Positions 44,128-55,871 are shown, counted from the first letter of the stretch. The stretch: DNA of 64,000 bases from Gnetum montanum (GCA_015680685.1 MNCI01021506.1:4442-68441), one strand, 5' to 3'. Notes: a model not told the origin generated them from the sequence alone. Numbers and translations are program-made.

Positions 44128-44463
44128 GTACTCTGTGTTCCCTTCATAGTAATATTTTAATACTTGCTTCTCTCTATTGCCACCTGCTTTGTTCAAGTGC
44201 CGATAGATTTAAAAGGTTGCCTATCATTTACCTTCGTATTGGGACATAGGATAATATGGTATGAAATAGGCATAATATAGAACTCTCGAGGTAGCATAAT
44301 CTGTGTTTCTTCTTTAAACATTAACATTTTAAATTACCAAAACTGATAATATTTCTAAACTGACAAGGAAAAGTTATCCAGCCCTTTTAAATAAAAATAA
44401 TACATTTGTCTGACTTTTGCATACATACATATATATAATCTCTTCCTTCTTATTATTATTCAG

Positions 44464-44500
44464 AACCACTGATGATGAATCCAGAGAGGATTCGAAACTA
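44464..44500 (+). CDS. candidate 37-nt exon 5 of the TPR gene
   Basis: A clear acceptor (TTCTTATTATTATTCAG) precedes 44464. In the frame carried from exon 4 it reads EPLMMNPERIRN and then TAG. The stop is avoided if the donor GTATGG at 44501 is used (phase 2). If it is not, the protein ends after 12 more residues. A different frame stays open to 44596 (TTDDESREDSKLVWFQIEE) but would need the weak donor GTGTTC at 44135. I cannot choose from sequence alone. Confidence 0.35.
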
Positions 44501-45029
44501 GTATGGTTTCAGATTGAAGAAGCAGAAACTCAAAGGAAAAGCTCTGAACTTTCATATTTGTTACAAAATTATGGAACTTCTGAAATTCTCAGTTGATGGA
44601 GGATGGTTTTGAAATGTAGCTTTTTGAAATATTTCAGAATCACTGGGATTTGCTAAGATTAATTGTTGACAAATGAAATTTCAAAATTTTTTCTTTTTGG
44701 ATAAGTGTCAAGATTGTCAAAAGTTGGCAGTTGGAGATGAGTTTAATGCAGCGCACAAGAAGAAAAACGTAGTTTTAGTTAGTAAATGAACGTAGAGATG
44801 TAATATGATTGTTGTAACAATTGATCCAACTTTGATATGTCACTATATGTGATGGTCTTCAATGTTATCATATCCTTTGATGATGTTTGATGTCTTTGTC
44901 CATGCATTCCTTATTGCCAGTTGTCTTCAAGCATTTCGTAGCAATGCAATCAATCTCTGAGAATGCGATTGCTTTGAGACCATTGTTAATTTTTTATTAA
45001 TTAATATAGGGAAAGGGTGCTTAAGGCAA
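44501..45029. other. unassigned sequence after the last recognised exon
   Basis: Either intron 5 or 3' flank. An AT-rich stretch with no further TPR or SET-like frame. Confidence 0.35.
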
Positions 45030-46176
45030 GATTTAACTGTTTTGGAGAATTAGTTTGGTTTTATGCATACAAAATCAACTATGGAAGCTATCTTCTTGCT
45101 ATGACAATTGTCAGAGAAATTTAGATGTAAGAGAAGGAAGCTATATTTGATTTTCATTCACTTGAAGAAGGCTTATAACAGAGTTCCCCAAGATATTATT
45201 TGGTAGGCATTAAAGAGAAAGGATATTCCTATTGGGTACATAAGGACTGTTCAAGACATGCATGAGGGTGCAGAAACTTGAGTTTGCATTGCTTGTGTAG
45301 AGACTTCAAACTTTCTTGTGAAGGTCAGGTTACACCAAGGATCTACTCTAAGCCCTTATTTATTCACCATTATTATGGATGAGCTAATTAAAGATATTCA
45401 AGATGATATTCTTTGATTTATGCTCTTTGTTGATGATATTGTTTTGGTGGATGAATCTAAGGAAGTCTTGGCTGCTAAAATGGAAACTTGGAGAAAATCC
45501 TTAGAGTCAAAAGAGTTGAGGATTGGTAAAAGTAAAACAGAATACATGGAATGTACTTTTAATGGAAAATAGTAATGAAGAAACAAAGATTAGGATCTAA
45601 AACCAATAAGTTGCTTAGTTTTGGTTTAGGTGGATGGTGAGATTAATAGTGATGTGACAAATAGAAATGAAATAGGATGACAGAAATTGTGAGAAGCTAG
45701 TGGTGTGCTTTGTGATAGAAGAATCCTTGGTAGGTTGAAGTTTAAGTTCTATAGAACTGCTATTAAACCTACGATTCATATTGTGCAGAATGGTAGCCTC
45801 ACGTGCATGTGGTAGAGATGTGTATGCTAATGTGGATGTTAGGTGTGACTAGGAAAGATCAAAGCAAAAACTCTCTTATTAAGGGAAGTCTAGGAGTAGC
45901 TTCCATAGATTAGAATGTTCAGGAAAGTTGTCTTTGATGGCTTGGTCATATGCTAAGAATACCAGAGAATGCTTCTGTTAGAATATATTGCTTTAAAATT
46001 GAAGGGAACCAATAAAGAGATAGACTAAAACATACTTGGTTTGCTTGCATAAAGAAAGACATCCAAGATCTGGGTATTAATGCTTATTTGGCTCTTAATA
46101 GAAGCAAATAATGTAATAGAAGTCATATAGTTGACCTCATGTAGTTGGGAAAAGGCTAAGAAGAAGAAGAAGAAGA
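45030..46176 (+). pseudogene. RTE-type LINE fragment (reverse transcriptase and C-terminus)
   Basis: 5'-truncated. Recognisable blocks are DIPIGYIRTVQDMHEGAET near 45220, RLHQGSTLSPYLFTIIMDEL near 45325, LFVDDIVLVDES with catalytic FVDD at 45426-45437, and KSKTEYMECTFNGK near 45530. The C-terminal Leu-Gly-His and Arg-Arg motifs follow near 45945 in decayed form. It ends in AAGAAGAAGAAGAAG, the kind of short repeat tail seen on RTE elements. Several stops. The frame pattern is that of plant RTE clade elements. Confidence 0.75.
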
Positions 46177-46559
46177 GTTAATTTAGGAACTGAACTAAAA
46201 TGCATTATTTTTAGGCATCCATCAAGAGGCCTTAGGTTTCCAACAAAGAAATTTTGTTGTGTATATCCTTTAAATAACAATACGTTACTCTGATATGTTT
46301 TGCTTGACCAATGTATCAGGCAAAGGATATAATGTTTTTTTTGTTTGGAGTTCTGTATTGTGTTTTAAAAATGTTACCATACTTGCAACTCTAGCTAATC
46401 CTCTACTTCCTCTTCATCTTTAGTTATTAGGAATAGGGAATTGGTTGCAAAATAGCATTCTTGATTAGTTCTTTGGAAATTATTCTTAAAAATATCCAGA
46501 AGTTCATTAGGGTTCTTCAATCCAGCGTTTGGATTTACTTATGTCTATTCTTGGAAGTC

Positions 46560-47434
46560 TTAACAATACTTTCCAAGTGGATATGGTGTTTGGTATCATG
46601 CCCCATGATTAGGAAATTGGCAAGGTGATGAGGATGTCACCTAGCCCATTTGTCATCCTCAATGGATTGTCTTTGTGCATTTCTTGTTGTTTATATATGT
46701 TTTGGTTGTGTTTGTTTGTCTTTGCTGTTTTCATAGGTGTTTGGGAGCAAAGGAAGCTGATTTGAGGTGTATATGGCTTGTTTGGGCTTCAAAGTGGATG
46801 TCTTGCTGTTTTGGAGACTGCTCAGAAAGACATCTTGCTCCCCCAAAAGATGTCTTTTCCTAATATAAGCCGTCACTTGTGTCTGAAAGATGTCTTTTGA
46901 GATTGTCGCTGCTTTTTGGAAAGATGTTCTTTGGATCTCAAAGACATGTTTTCTAGAGTGAATGATGTCTTCTCCATGATAAACATATCTTCTCTATGAT
47001 AAACATATCTTCTCTATGATGTCTTGTTTAACCATAAGATGTTTTTGTATAGATTTCAATGTGCTTAAAATTGTAATTTTGAATGTCAAGGAAGATGAGA
47101 AAACATGAGGAAAAAGTATAAATAGACTTCTTGGGCCTCCATTTGGTCAAGAATGTCTAGGGAGTGAAAGTTGAGAGTTGAGAGTCCAAGAGTAAGGAGA
47201 GAGTGTGTTTGGCCAATTGCTTTGGTCATCCTTCTTGAGTATGATTGCTTTGCTTGAGTATATGTTAGGGTTGGATTAAAGCACTTGTTTGTCCTTGGGA
47301 GTGTGTCCTTCCTTTATGCTTGGATTTACATTTTCTTGAGCAAGAATAAAGCTTTTCCTTTTCTTTTCTTGTTCAATTTGGCTTGCTTTTGGTTTGAGAG
47401 AGTTTGGATTGTGAAATCCAAGGGTGTTTCTTCA
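46560..47434 (+). repeat. 5' LTR of a gypsy-type element (left edge uncertain)
   Basis: The right edge is set by GTTTCTTCA six bases before the primer site at 47441. TATAAATA (about 47119) precedes a pyrimidine-rich leader. The U3 part (46790-47045) is packed with AAGATGTCTT-type motifs and a 20-bp tandem repeat. I could not find the TG start or a target duplication, so the left coordinate is approximate. Confidence 0.55.
46978..47017 (+). repeat. 20-bp tandem repeat in LTR U3
   Basis: GATAAACATATCTTCTCTAT occurs twice in direct succession and is flanked by copies of GATGTCTT. Confidence 0.85.
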
Positions 47435-47440
47435 TTAGTT

Positions 47441-47452
47441 TGGTATCAAAGC
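47441..47452 (+). other. primer binding site, initiator tRNA-Met type
   Basis: TGGTATCAAAGC differs by one base from the common plant TGGTATCAGAGC. It lies just downstream of the LTR edge. Confidence 0.8.
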
Positions 47453-49013
47453 ATTGGAATTGAAGACAATTGTATTCAAGTGGTTAATCCTCATCTTTGT
47501 TGTATCAACTTTTTTGGTTTGTTTCGAATTGAAACTAACTGTGGCTACATTTTATAGCTTCTCTGCTCAAAGCCATCTCCAACAACTTAGAAGTGATGTC
47601 TCACGTTATTTGTAGTGTCATTTTTGGCTCTTCATCCATGGTCTTTAGTTTTTATGTTTGGCGTCAAATCCTGCATCGATCTTGACTTCAACTCTTCTGC
47701 ACATCTGCTTCTGCAATGTGCAGTGTCATTTTGTCTTTTAACATCTCACGTCAATCATACTTTTGACATTTGACGTTGTTTCTCACTTCCACTCACTACA
47801 TGTTGATTATCTCACTTGGAACTTTCTAGAAAGTTTCATGGGTGCCAGTGTGTCTTTCCTGCATGATTTACGTGGTTTAATTTTGGCAACCCTGAATCAA
47901 ATTTGGTAAATCTAGGCTTGTAAATACAAGCAAAATAAACAAATTTAGGGACAACTTTTTGGGAACCCTTGGAGACTTTTGGATATGGAAAAATCAGGTA
48001 GATCTTGAATCTTTTTTGGAGACGACATTAGATCTTTTGGGATTAGAAAGCACTTGCAAAAAATCTCAAGAGATTAAGAGCACAAGTGCCTGCCAACATC
48101 ACAACATCCACGTGGTTCTTTGACAGCCTTCAACACCTTCTGCATCTTCAACATCATCTACATCCTTAACGTCACTTCCAAAGATAGAGCTCTCAGGCTT
48201 TCGCAACACTTTCTAGAGTTTTAAATTTCTTAGCTTCAATGTCAATGATGGAAACCTTGGCCAAAACAACCTTGTTTTGGCCCAGAATTGACCCCAGGTC
48301 ATGCCTAGAGCCTTTCCATCTATAACCTTATCTTCTAGAGGCTGAATCTCATCCTTTGAATTTGTATTTTGCTCAAGATCTGATTTTTCATTATTAGTTC
48401 TATTTTATTTATGTTTCTCCTCTTGTTGTTTGTATTTTGGCCCTTGTTGGGGGGCAATACTTTTAATCCATCAATAAAGTGCTTTTTTTGGGAAAAGGAT
48501 TTGAAACCTTTCCCCCACATTGAAAAAACTTCATTATTTTTTATGCTTGCTTACTCGTGTTGTTTCTATCGTTTGCATTGCATCTTATTTCAACATTAGA
48601 TTCTTAACATTTTCATACTTTTTTCACCTTGTCGTCCCTGGATCATGTGCAGTAGGTCAAGTTTGTATTTGATTGGAGGATTCATGCCCCTTCATTTCAT
48701 AATTATTGATTTATTGAGGGTTACATCGATTTGAAGACCATGTATGGCCATGCGCTAAGTATCTCTACACTTTGTTCATGGAGGTGTTCTTGTAGAGGTG
48801 CAAAAAGCATTTTTTGCATGAGCATTTTTGGTGCTAGGAGGGCCAATAGGGTTTCCAGTGTCTTAAAATCTAAGTGCCTAGCAGACTATAGGTCCTTTCC
48901 AGCACTTTGCATTTTTATCACTTTTATTTTTACTTAGTTTTATTTTTTGTTCCCAGTTGCACTTTATCCTTGTTTCTTTTTCTAAGTCTGTGTAGGAGAC
49001 TCTCTTTGACACC
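47453..49013 (+). other. leader of the gypsy-type element
   Basis: Non-coding DNA between primer site and gag start, long as in several plant gypsy families. It contains repeated C/T-rich stretches (48900-48990) and no clear frame. Confidence 0.45.
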
Positions 49014-49360
49014 ATGATAGGGCGAGGATCCAACTCATCCTAGGGCTCTCAGGTCCATGACTTGATGGAAATGAAGAAAGCTCAGGTACTTGCAGTAGCC
49101 ATGATGCAACATGACTACAAAGTCACATGTGCAAAAAGGGAACTAAGCATCGCATTGTTTGTGAATGAGCTAAGCAGGATGGCTGAATATGAGGTACCTA
49201 ATGGTTTGGCACCTTTCTTGCTTGACCTAAACCAGCCCGTTGAGCTTACCCAGTTCGAGCAAGCCATGCTAGTAAAATATTTGTTTGCTAGGGAAGAAAT
49301 CCTGGCCATGGCAAGCGGTATTAGGGAACATCTCCTTGGGAACCCCAACATTAATGTTAG
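49014..49360 (+). pseudogene. gag: gag of gypsy-type element, N-terminal part
   Basis: ATG at 49014 after a C/T-rich leader, with an in-frame TAG at 49041. From there it is open to the insertion site. Helical, charged sequence (LMEMKKAQVLAVAMMQHDYK, then LTQFEQAMLVKYLFAREEIL). It is interrupted after GTTAG (49356-49360) by the solo LTR. The same frame resumes at 55091 without a shift. Confidence 0.7.
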
Positions 49361-50559
49361 TGTAACAAACCACTTCTCCTTGAGTTTTTGCGTTAATGAT
49401 TGTAATAGTCTTGCCGTGTGTTTCTGTGCATGTTTTGTTGTGAGGTTGTGTGTGCTTTGCTTGGATTGTGGTGGAAGTGACTGATTGGAGTAGTAATAAA
49501 TTTGTTGACCTGATTTTTATATGTATTATGATTAAATGTTTAAATACTTTATGCATTAAAATATGCTTTAAAATACATGCTGGGAATGTTTTAAAAAATA
49601 TTAAATATATGGGAAAACAAAATATTTTTTGTTCTATTTCGACAAAGATGCTGAGAAACAAAAGAAAAACAAAGGACAATACTCTAAGATGTGCCTCAAG
49701 AGCTAGAATTGGTATGTTGAGATATTAAAAAGGAAATGTAGAAGAATGCTCATTACTGAGGAACTTGACCTATGAATCAAGTTGAAGGATCCTGACCAAT
49801 GATTCAAGGATATTGTGTGCAAATACCATAGCTTTGTATTTTATTTTCATAAGCATATGAAATATTTCATCTAATTGTGATGCATTGTTCTTTTTAGTTT
49901 AAAATAGTAGACTATAAGTACCTCCTCCATGGCTGTAGAAAGCTCACATGATGATCTTTCAAGGCTGGTAAGACGATGGAAAAATTCACATTGTTGATGA
50001 CTTGAAAAAGAAGGTGTCTTATTTGATTATATATCCTAAACTTGCCCTTATCATGAGTCTATTTTGAAAACTCTTTCCTTGTATCTTATGACAATCCTAA
50101 ATGGTACAGAGATGGGTATTATGCTTGAATGTTTTGTAATTATCAAGATGAATTGCACCTGAGATCTAGCAAAAGCTAAATTCTAAAATATCAAAAATTG
50201 TCTACGTATGGGGTGAACGGTTAACATCCCTAAGTTTTTTCTCGCGTTCCTACAATGTAGGAGGCCAAGGAGGCATTCAGGGCTCATACTTGCCCTATGG
50301 CTGGCCACTATGCCGGTGCCTACACTATAGGCACTTGTTTGGCCCTGTAACTTGGTGTATGTTTGACGACAATGCATGGGGGAAGAGTCTGCTGGTCATG
50401 ATATTTTGTTTTCGGCTTGGGCTAGATAGGAGTAGCAATTGGTTGGGTTGTTGGGGGAGGCTCCTATCCCTAAGTGGGTGGCTTTTTTCAGGGCCATGTA
50501 GGAGGTTGTGTTGGATGCGAGATCTAAGGATCAGCTGGAGTAGGAAACCTAGTAGCAGA

Positions 50560-51120
50560 TGATCGAAACTACTATGGAGGAGGCTGTGCTCATTGCATGA
50601 ATGGAGGAGTGGAGGATATGGAAAGTGAAATGGCAGGCTAGGGAGGAGGCCTTTTAGAGGCAACAATAGCAAATGGAATTTCAGCATCAGGAAATGGCAA
50701 AGGAGCTTAGGCAACAACATGAAATGGATGGTGCAGCTGCTAGGGCCTCTTTTGAGGAAGAGCTCCATAGGGGGCTTAAAGCCGAAATACAACAAGAGGA
50801 GCTGCACAGATAGGAGCAGGCAGATGAGATCCAATAGGAGAACAAGCGCATAGTGAACAAGCAGATGCAACAACAGCTTGACTATGTGCATGAATATAAT
50901 GTCACTACTTGGTTGTTGGAGGGGAAATGCCCCTTCGTTCAAATGAATATCAATCGACACTTCTCTTGGCAAGGGCTTAGGAGTTTCATTTGGCAGACGT
51001 CTACGAAGCTGCACCCCAATGGGAAAGAGGATTCTGTAGCTAGGGTGTGAAAGGTTGAGGCTTTCAAAAACTTCCAGTAGGCTATTACTTTCATTGATAT
51101 TGAGGAGCATTGGGCAACAC
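50560..51120 (+). pseudogene. Glu/Gln/Arg-rich coiled-coil tail ORF (family 2)
   Basis: A decayed frame with long charged helices (MAKELRQQHEMDGAAARASF, NKQMQQQLDYVHEYNVTTWL), then LLEGKCPFVQMNINRHFSW and KVEAFKNFQ. The same order is found in the fragment at 39888-40298, and KVEAFKNFQ recurs near 58295. Many amber and other stops. The role is unknown; by position it is the C-terminal end of a LINE ORF or a separate ORF near the 3' end. Confidence 0.5.
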
Positions 51121-51246
51121 TTGATTATATTCACTCGTAGCTTCGACCTGCTTGCAAATGTGCGTGCCTACTGCAGCTCATGTGAGGGGTGTGGTGTTTT
51201 TTCCTATTTAGTTGGTTGATGCTTTTTGTCTTGGCCTTGCCTTGTT

Positions 51247-53331
51247 TTTTTTTTTTTGGAAAATGATTGAGCGATTTTATTCCAAAAAAAATAAAAAAAA
51301 TAATGTACAAATGTACACAAAGATCATCGACTTGAGTCAACACAACCCATCCACATGATGCAATGGTCACCCACAATGTACATCATGATCACCCATGTGC
51401 CTGCACAGCGCATCTCTCTCACACTGCCTCAGGACCCTCACCTCATATTTTCAACCCCTGTTCCCAAGGATAAGGGACATACATGAAACATACACCTCAG
51501 AATGCCCAGGACACCCCCTCCCTTATCGATGGGACCATAGCACTACTTGATCACATTCAGCCCTGAACTACTGCATCCTGCGGTCTCAGCGAAATGTGAC
51601 TCGGACCCCAGACTCTCAGCCGTAGTCGAAGTCTCTGAGGTATTTGTGCTAGCCACAATCTGTTGTCTCGTTGATCCCAGCCCAAGTGCTAGTTGATGGC
51701 TGTTTGCTCTAAGTTGCGGTAGTCCTGCCTAGTGCTCTAAAATCACTACCTCCATCCACTTGAGGTTCTGCAAGTGTGACTTATTCACTTCTCTTCGGGC
51801 CTCCTGCTGCATGTTCTCCGACTTGAGTTGCCACCATGCCTGCTCCTCCAGCTGCACCTACTTGGTTGCCAAGCGGCATCCTTCCAACATCCATTCCTCC
51901 ATGGCTGTGGACGTTTTTGCTCCTGTGCCTTCCACCTTAGGGCCTTGGCTGTTCTACGTTTGTGCCTTGGCAAACTACCCTTGGCACTGCCTTCTTTGGT
52001 ACATGATTGTTGGCACCAGGTGGACGATTTGCACATCTCCTTGCCATAGCGTGAGGATCACCTCGAGGTTCCACCCAGCCACCTCCTACGAAGAGATTCC
52101 TAGAAAAAATAGGGCAAGTTAACCAGGGAGCTCTGTCGAAGGTGCTTCAGAAAAGTGAAATGCACCCCCACCAATTTATGGGGGTACCTGGATTGCACAA
52201 GATACTGCTCCACTAGGAGTGCCACATCTCTCTAGACCCCTTGGAGTCTAGACTTTTGGATGTGCTCGCTAGCAGTCCTAGGAATGGGTCTTGTGAAAAA
52301 GTCCCTCACATCATCTTGTGCCTTCGAAACTGGGGCCATGATTTCCCCTACATCCTCCACCCCCAGCGTAGCCGCCAGGGTCTACACCGTGATTTCAATC
52401 CTCCTACCCTTGTATTGTGTAGTGTCTTCCACCTAGTTGTCGTAGAACTGCTGAGTAGGCAGGTTCAGCTCTCCCTCCATGCGCTTGAGCATCTCCACCC
52501 ACCCCATCCTTTCAACTAGCGTCCATAATTCGGGCAATCTAGAAAATTCTGTCCATGATGGTTCAAATAGTAGGATTGCTCCATGGCCTCTGTGGCCTTC
52601 TTTGACGGCCCACGTGCTTCTTTGACCACCATCGTGGCCGTAGGAAGTGGTTGTCCCTAAAAAAATTAGGAAATTCTTGCATTTCCATAGGACCCACAAC
52701 ATAGCAAGTTGCAAAGAGTCCCTGTGGAAACTTGTGGTGGGGGAGATATTTGTGGCCAACCACACCTCCTGAGAGAATCGACACTTAGAAATGAGATGAT
52801 GCAACATTTTAGGCGCCTCTTGTCAGCATGGACAGCTGGCTTCCAACCTAATCCTCCTCTCTCTTAACATGGCCCTCATTGGCAGCGCCTTGTGTTTTAG
52901 CAACCAGCCGAATGCCTTGACCTTTTCAGGGCAATGGCCCTTCCAGATTGCTGCCTAGCCCTCCTCCTGCAGGTATTGGAATTTAACCAGTTCCTTTGGG
53001 TGTTGCCCCAACAATGTGAGCTACTCCACCACAACAACATGGTGGCAGAAATTCTTCTAGAGTTGGGAGCACTTCGGTTGAACCTCCCATCTCTGATATT
53101 TTTGCCGTAGCATTTGCACCCACGGTGTTGCCCCCTTAGTCTGCCTCATGTACCTGTTCATCAGACAGTGTGTGCCCAAAGCCATCTCATCTCCAAGCCC
53201 CATAATACCAATGCCCCTCACCAGTTTGGGCTGCATTGTGACCATCCACGACACCAAGTGCATCATTCTGCTCCCTTTGCCTCTTGACCACACGAACTGC
53301 CTTGCTATCAATTTTTTGCACCACCATGGCC
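51247..53331 (-). mobile_element. 5'-truncated L1-like LINE, same family as 26136-32650
   Basis: The T run at 51245-51257 is the reversed A tail, with the same 3' end (TCCAAAAAAAATAAAAT region reversed). Coding parts align with 30590-32465: MHLVSWMVTMQPKL near 53250 and FEPSWTEFSRLPELW near 52560. It is truncated within the polymerase thumb at GGCC (53331). Target duplication TGCCTTGTT at 51238-51246 and 53333-53341. It is more decayed than a young copy, with many stops. Confidence 0.8.
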
Positions 53332-55090
53332 CTGCCTTGTTGGTTGGATGGGTTTTGTTGGTTTTTATGCCATTTTTGTCTTGGGGGCATGACCTTCATT
53401 ATTGTTCCTTCCTTGGTGGTGGTGGGGTTGCAGGTGGGGCCCCTTGACTTTGTGTTTGACTTGAGGGGTGTTTTGTTGGTGGGCTTGTTGGGGTTAGGGG
53501 TTCCTTACCCCAATTTTTGGGCTTAGGTTGCTTTCTCTGGGGGTGGTGGCTCCCCTTTAACATTGTACGTTTTACAACAAATTTAATACATTACTTGAAA
53601 TTTTTTCAAAAAAATAATGTTGATTTAAGAATTGAACTTGCAACCTATGAATATACATGTTTTATTGATTTTTGATAGTGATCATGTAAAGAATTGAGCT
53701 CATGAGCCATTGGTGTGAGGAGAAACAAAGAACTTTAAAAAGAAAAGAAAAGAAAACAAACAGTTTCCAAGAAAGAGTCAGTTACAAGAAACAATCCATT
53801 ATCTTTTATTCCACCAACAAATAGGGAGAGCAAGGGAGGAAAAGGAGGGCACAAGGCAAAAGTAGTTGAGCAGGACAAAGAAAAAAGGGATACAACAGCA
53901 GGGAGTGTGGCTAGGAAGGGAGAGAAGATTGTAGCTACTATAGGTGATAGTAGAAAGAAAGAAAACCTATATTGTATAGCAATCCAACATTTTGATAATT
54001 CCTTCTAGTAAGCAAGAAATTTGGGCAAGGAGGTAAAATGATCTATCTCTATTATGTTTGATAATGGCTAGCAAAGGTTGATTTTCTCGGCTTCTCTTTT
54101 TGCTTGCCTAATCACCTTCACAATGCTTATATGAAATTATCAAGATTGTTGTTGTAAGCTTGGATTATTGAATCCTTTATTTTTTTTCTAGATCTCTCCA
54201 CCCATTCTCTCCACTCTCAAACTTAAATGACTTGGATGAGAGTTGTTTCTGTAATGATTCAGAAACACCCATAACCATTTAGGGCCTTTCTGGCAAAAAA
54301 ATTACCAATGGGGGCCAAGGATCCCTAATATGAGGATTGGTACCATTGGCAGAAAGTGAGAGTATCCTTGGGCCCATGGATAATTGTGAATGTTTTAGAA
54401 TTGTTGAATTCTTGGGTTTTGGTTGGAATTTGGTTTATGAACCCTTCCCCTTCAAATGCATAAATCCTGGATCTGAATCTTGATTTATATTTTTTCTAAT
54501 ACTTTCTCAAGTCTGATTTTGATATCTTTCTATAAGTTTGATGGAGTGGGGGAAAACCTAGGATGTTAATTTATGGTTGTGATTTATCTATTCTCTGCTG
54601 TTGAACATATGAATTGCTTGATGAAATGATTAATGGTACGATGGTTACAAGAGTTAAATTCAGATAATCATGTTTTGTGAGTGTTGCTGGAAAATATATA
54701 ATATTATATGCCATTGAACAAATCTGAGATTATTGATTTATCTTCCTTTTGTCGTCATTTCTTTGGTTCACAAATGTGTAGATGATCCTAATCAGGTATT
54801 TCTTTTTAGGTTGAATAAAAAAAAGAGTTTGATTTTTAAATGTGATGAATCTTACACAGATTTTTACCGTGGCAATTTCTTTTCAAAATCATCTCTTAAT
54901 TCTTAAAATTAATAGTGATTGACTTGTTGCAGAGCTAGATCTTAGCGTTGTTGATTTCATTTTAAATTTATATGTTAATGTCAGTTTGATTGTTGTAGAA
55001 AGAAAGTTGCTTGTGCATTTTCTTTTTTCAACCAGCTTTTTTCTAGGGGCTTTGGGTGTTAGCTCTTGCTCCCAATGAATGGGTGTTATA

Positions 55091-55831
55091 GTTAGCAACA
55101 GGAATTTGCAGTTCCATGATGAACCAAGTGAGCAAAGTGGAGATATTAGTGTTTATGATGGCAATGAGGAGGAGCCTTCTCATGTTACTCTTTCTGTAGA
55201 TCCTTTTCATCCACCAAATTGCTCCATCACCCATTGCATCAACCTCATTGGCTCCTCAAATCTCTTTTGAATGCCTGAACCACAAAACATTTCTGTCCCA
55301 TTGCCTACTTTGATTAATCATGCTTCCATGATTCCACTAGTCACTAGCATGCCATTTGCATACAACCTCTTTCCAAATACCAATGCTATCAATCCATCAT
55401 CCCATCTTCCAAATCCCCATTTAATGCTAAACCCCTTTCAACCAATATCACATATGCCACAAACACAATCAACATAAGTATCACTACCATTTTTTTTGCA
55501 TGTGCAACATGTTAGCGCACCTCAAATTCCTATGCTAGCCACTATACCACGACAACCATTTTTACCCTTTCATAATCCCATTTTGGGTAATCATACAGTT
55601 CCATCAATTCCTACTATTCCACTTGAATTAATGCCCTTGCTGCAAGACCTCATGTCTAGGCTTCAAGTGAATGAAGACCAAATGCAAAAAGCCACAACAT
55701 TGCATGGGGGCAGTCCTACAGTGTCTATCGCACATCTCCTTATCAATCCTATTAGTTTCTTGGTTCCCCCTGCTTAAGTTCCCAAAGGCCTTTTGTTACC
55801 AAATTTCACTAAGTATAACGGAGAATCTTAG
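55091..55831 (+). pseudogene. gag: gag of gypsy-type element, continued
   Basis: The same frame as 49014-49360 resumes at 55091. In-frame stops are at 55268, 55475, 55775 and 55829; no frameshift was needed. The middle is Pro/His/Asn-rich. IPLELMPLLQDLMSRLQVNE is helical, and PKGLLLPNFTKYNGES is the motif before the gag core of plant Ty3/gypsy elements (Leu-Pro-X-Phe-X-X-Tyr-Asn-Gly-Glu). The core itself is missing because the sequence folds back on itself at this point. Confidence 0.75.
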
Positions 55832-55841
55832 TGAAATTTGG
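55799..55841. repeat. perfect 15-bp inverted repeat
   Basis: CCAAATTTCACTAAG (55799-55813) and CTTAGTGAAATTTGG (55827-55841) with a 13-base loop. The right arm creates the stop at 55829 and replaces the expected gag continuation. Confidence 0.9.
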
Positions 55842-55845
55842 GTGC

Positions 55846-55871
55846 GGGGGCGGGGGCGGGGGGCGTGGGGG
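55846..55871 (+). other. G-quadruplex motif
   Basis: Four G runs of 5, 5, 6 and 5 with loops C, C and CGT, directly after the inverted repeat. Very unusual in this AT-rich neighbourhood. Confidence 0.8.

Larger units (their letters stand above)
50201..53619 (+). mobile_element. LINE-type retroposon (family 2), itself interrupted
   Basis: The boundaries are precise because the second LTR copy has the empty site (63280-63290 region). It ends in TTTTTTCAAAAAAA and a flank resembling the left flank (CAAAAATTG against AAAAATAATG), a decayed target duplication. The parts are 50201-51246 and 53332-53619. Its ORF is the Glu/Gln/Arg-rich protein of 50560-51120. It shares its 3' part with the copy at 58111-58735. 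Confidence 0.65.
49361..55090 (+). mobile_element. ~2.3-kb solo LTR, expanded to 5.7 kb by nested retroposons
   Basis: It starts TGTAACAAACC and ends GGGTGTTATA (mutated from TGTTACA, see the second copy). The 5-bp duplication GTTAG is at 49356-49360 and 55091-55095. The host gag frame continues across. No internal region is seen. 50201-53619 is a later insertion absent from the second copy (61794-64000). The strand shown is arbitrary. Confidence 0.85.

Noticed and set aside
49361-55090. A DNA transposon with 7-bp inverted ends
   Set aside because: The TGTAACA/TGTTACA tips with a 5-bp duplication and lack of any transposase fit an LTR. The inner coding pieces belong to nested LINEs.
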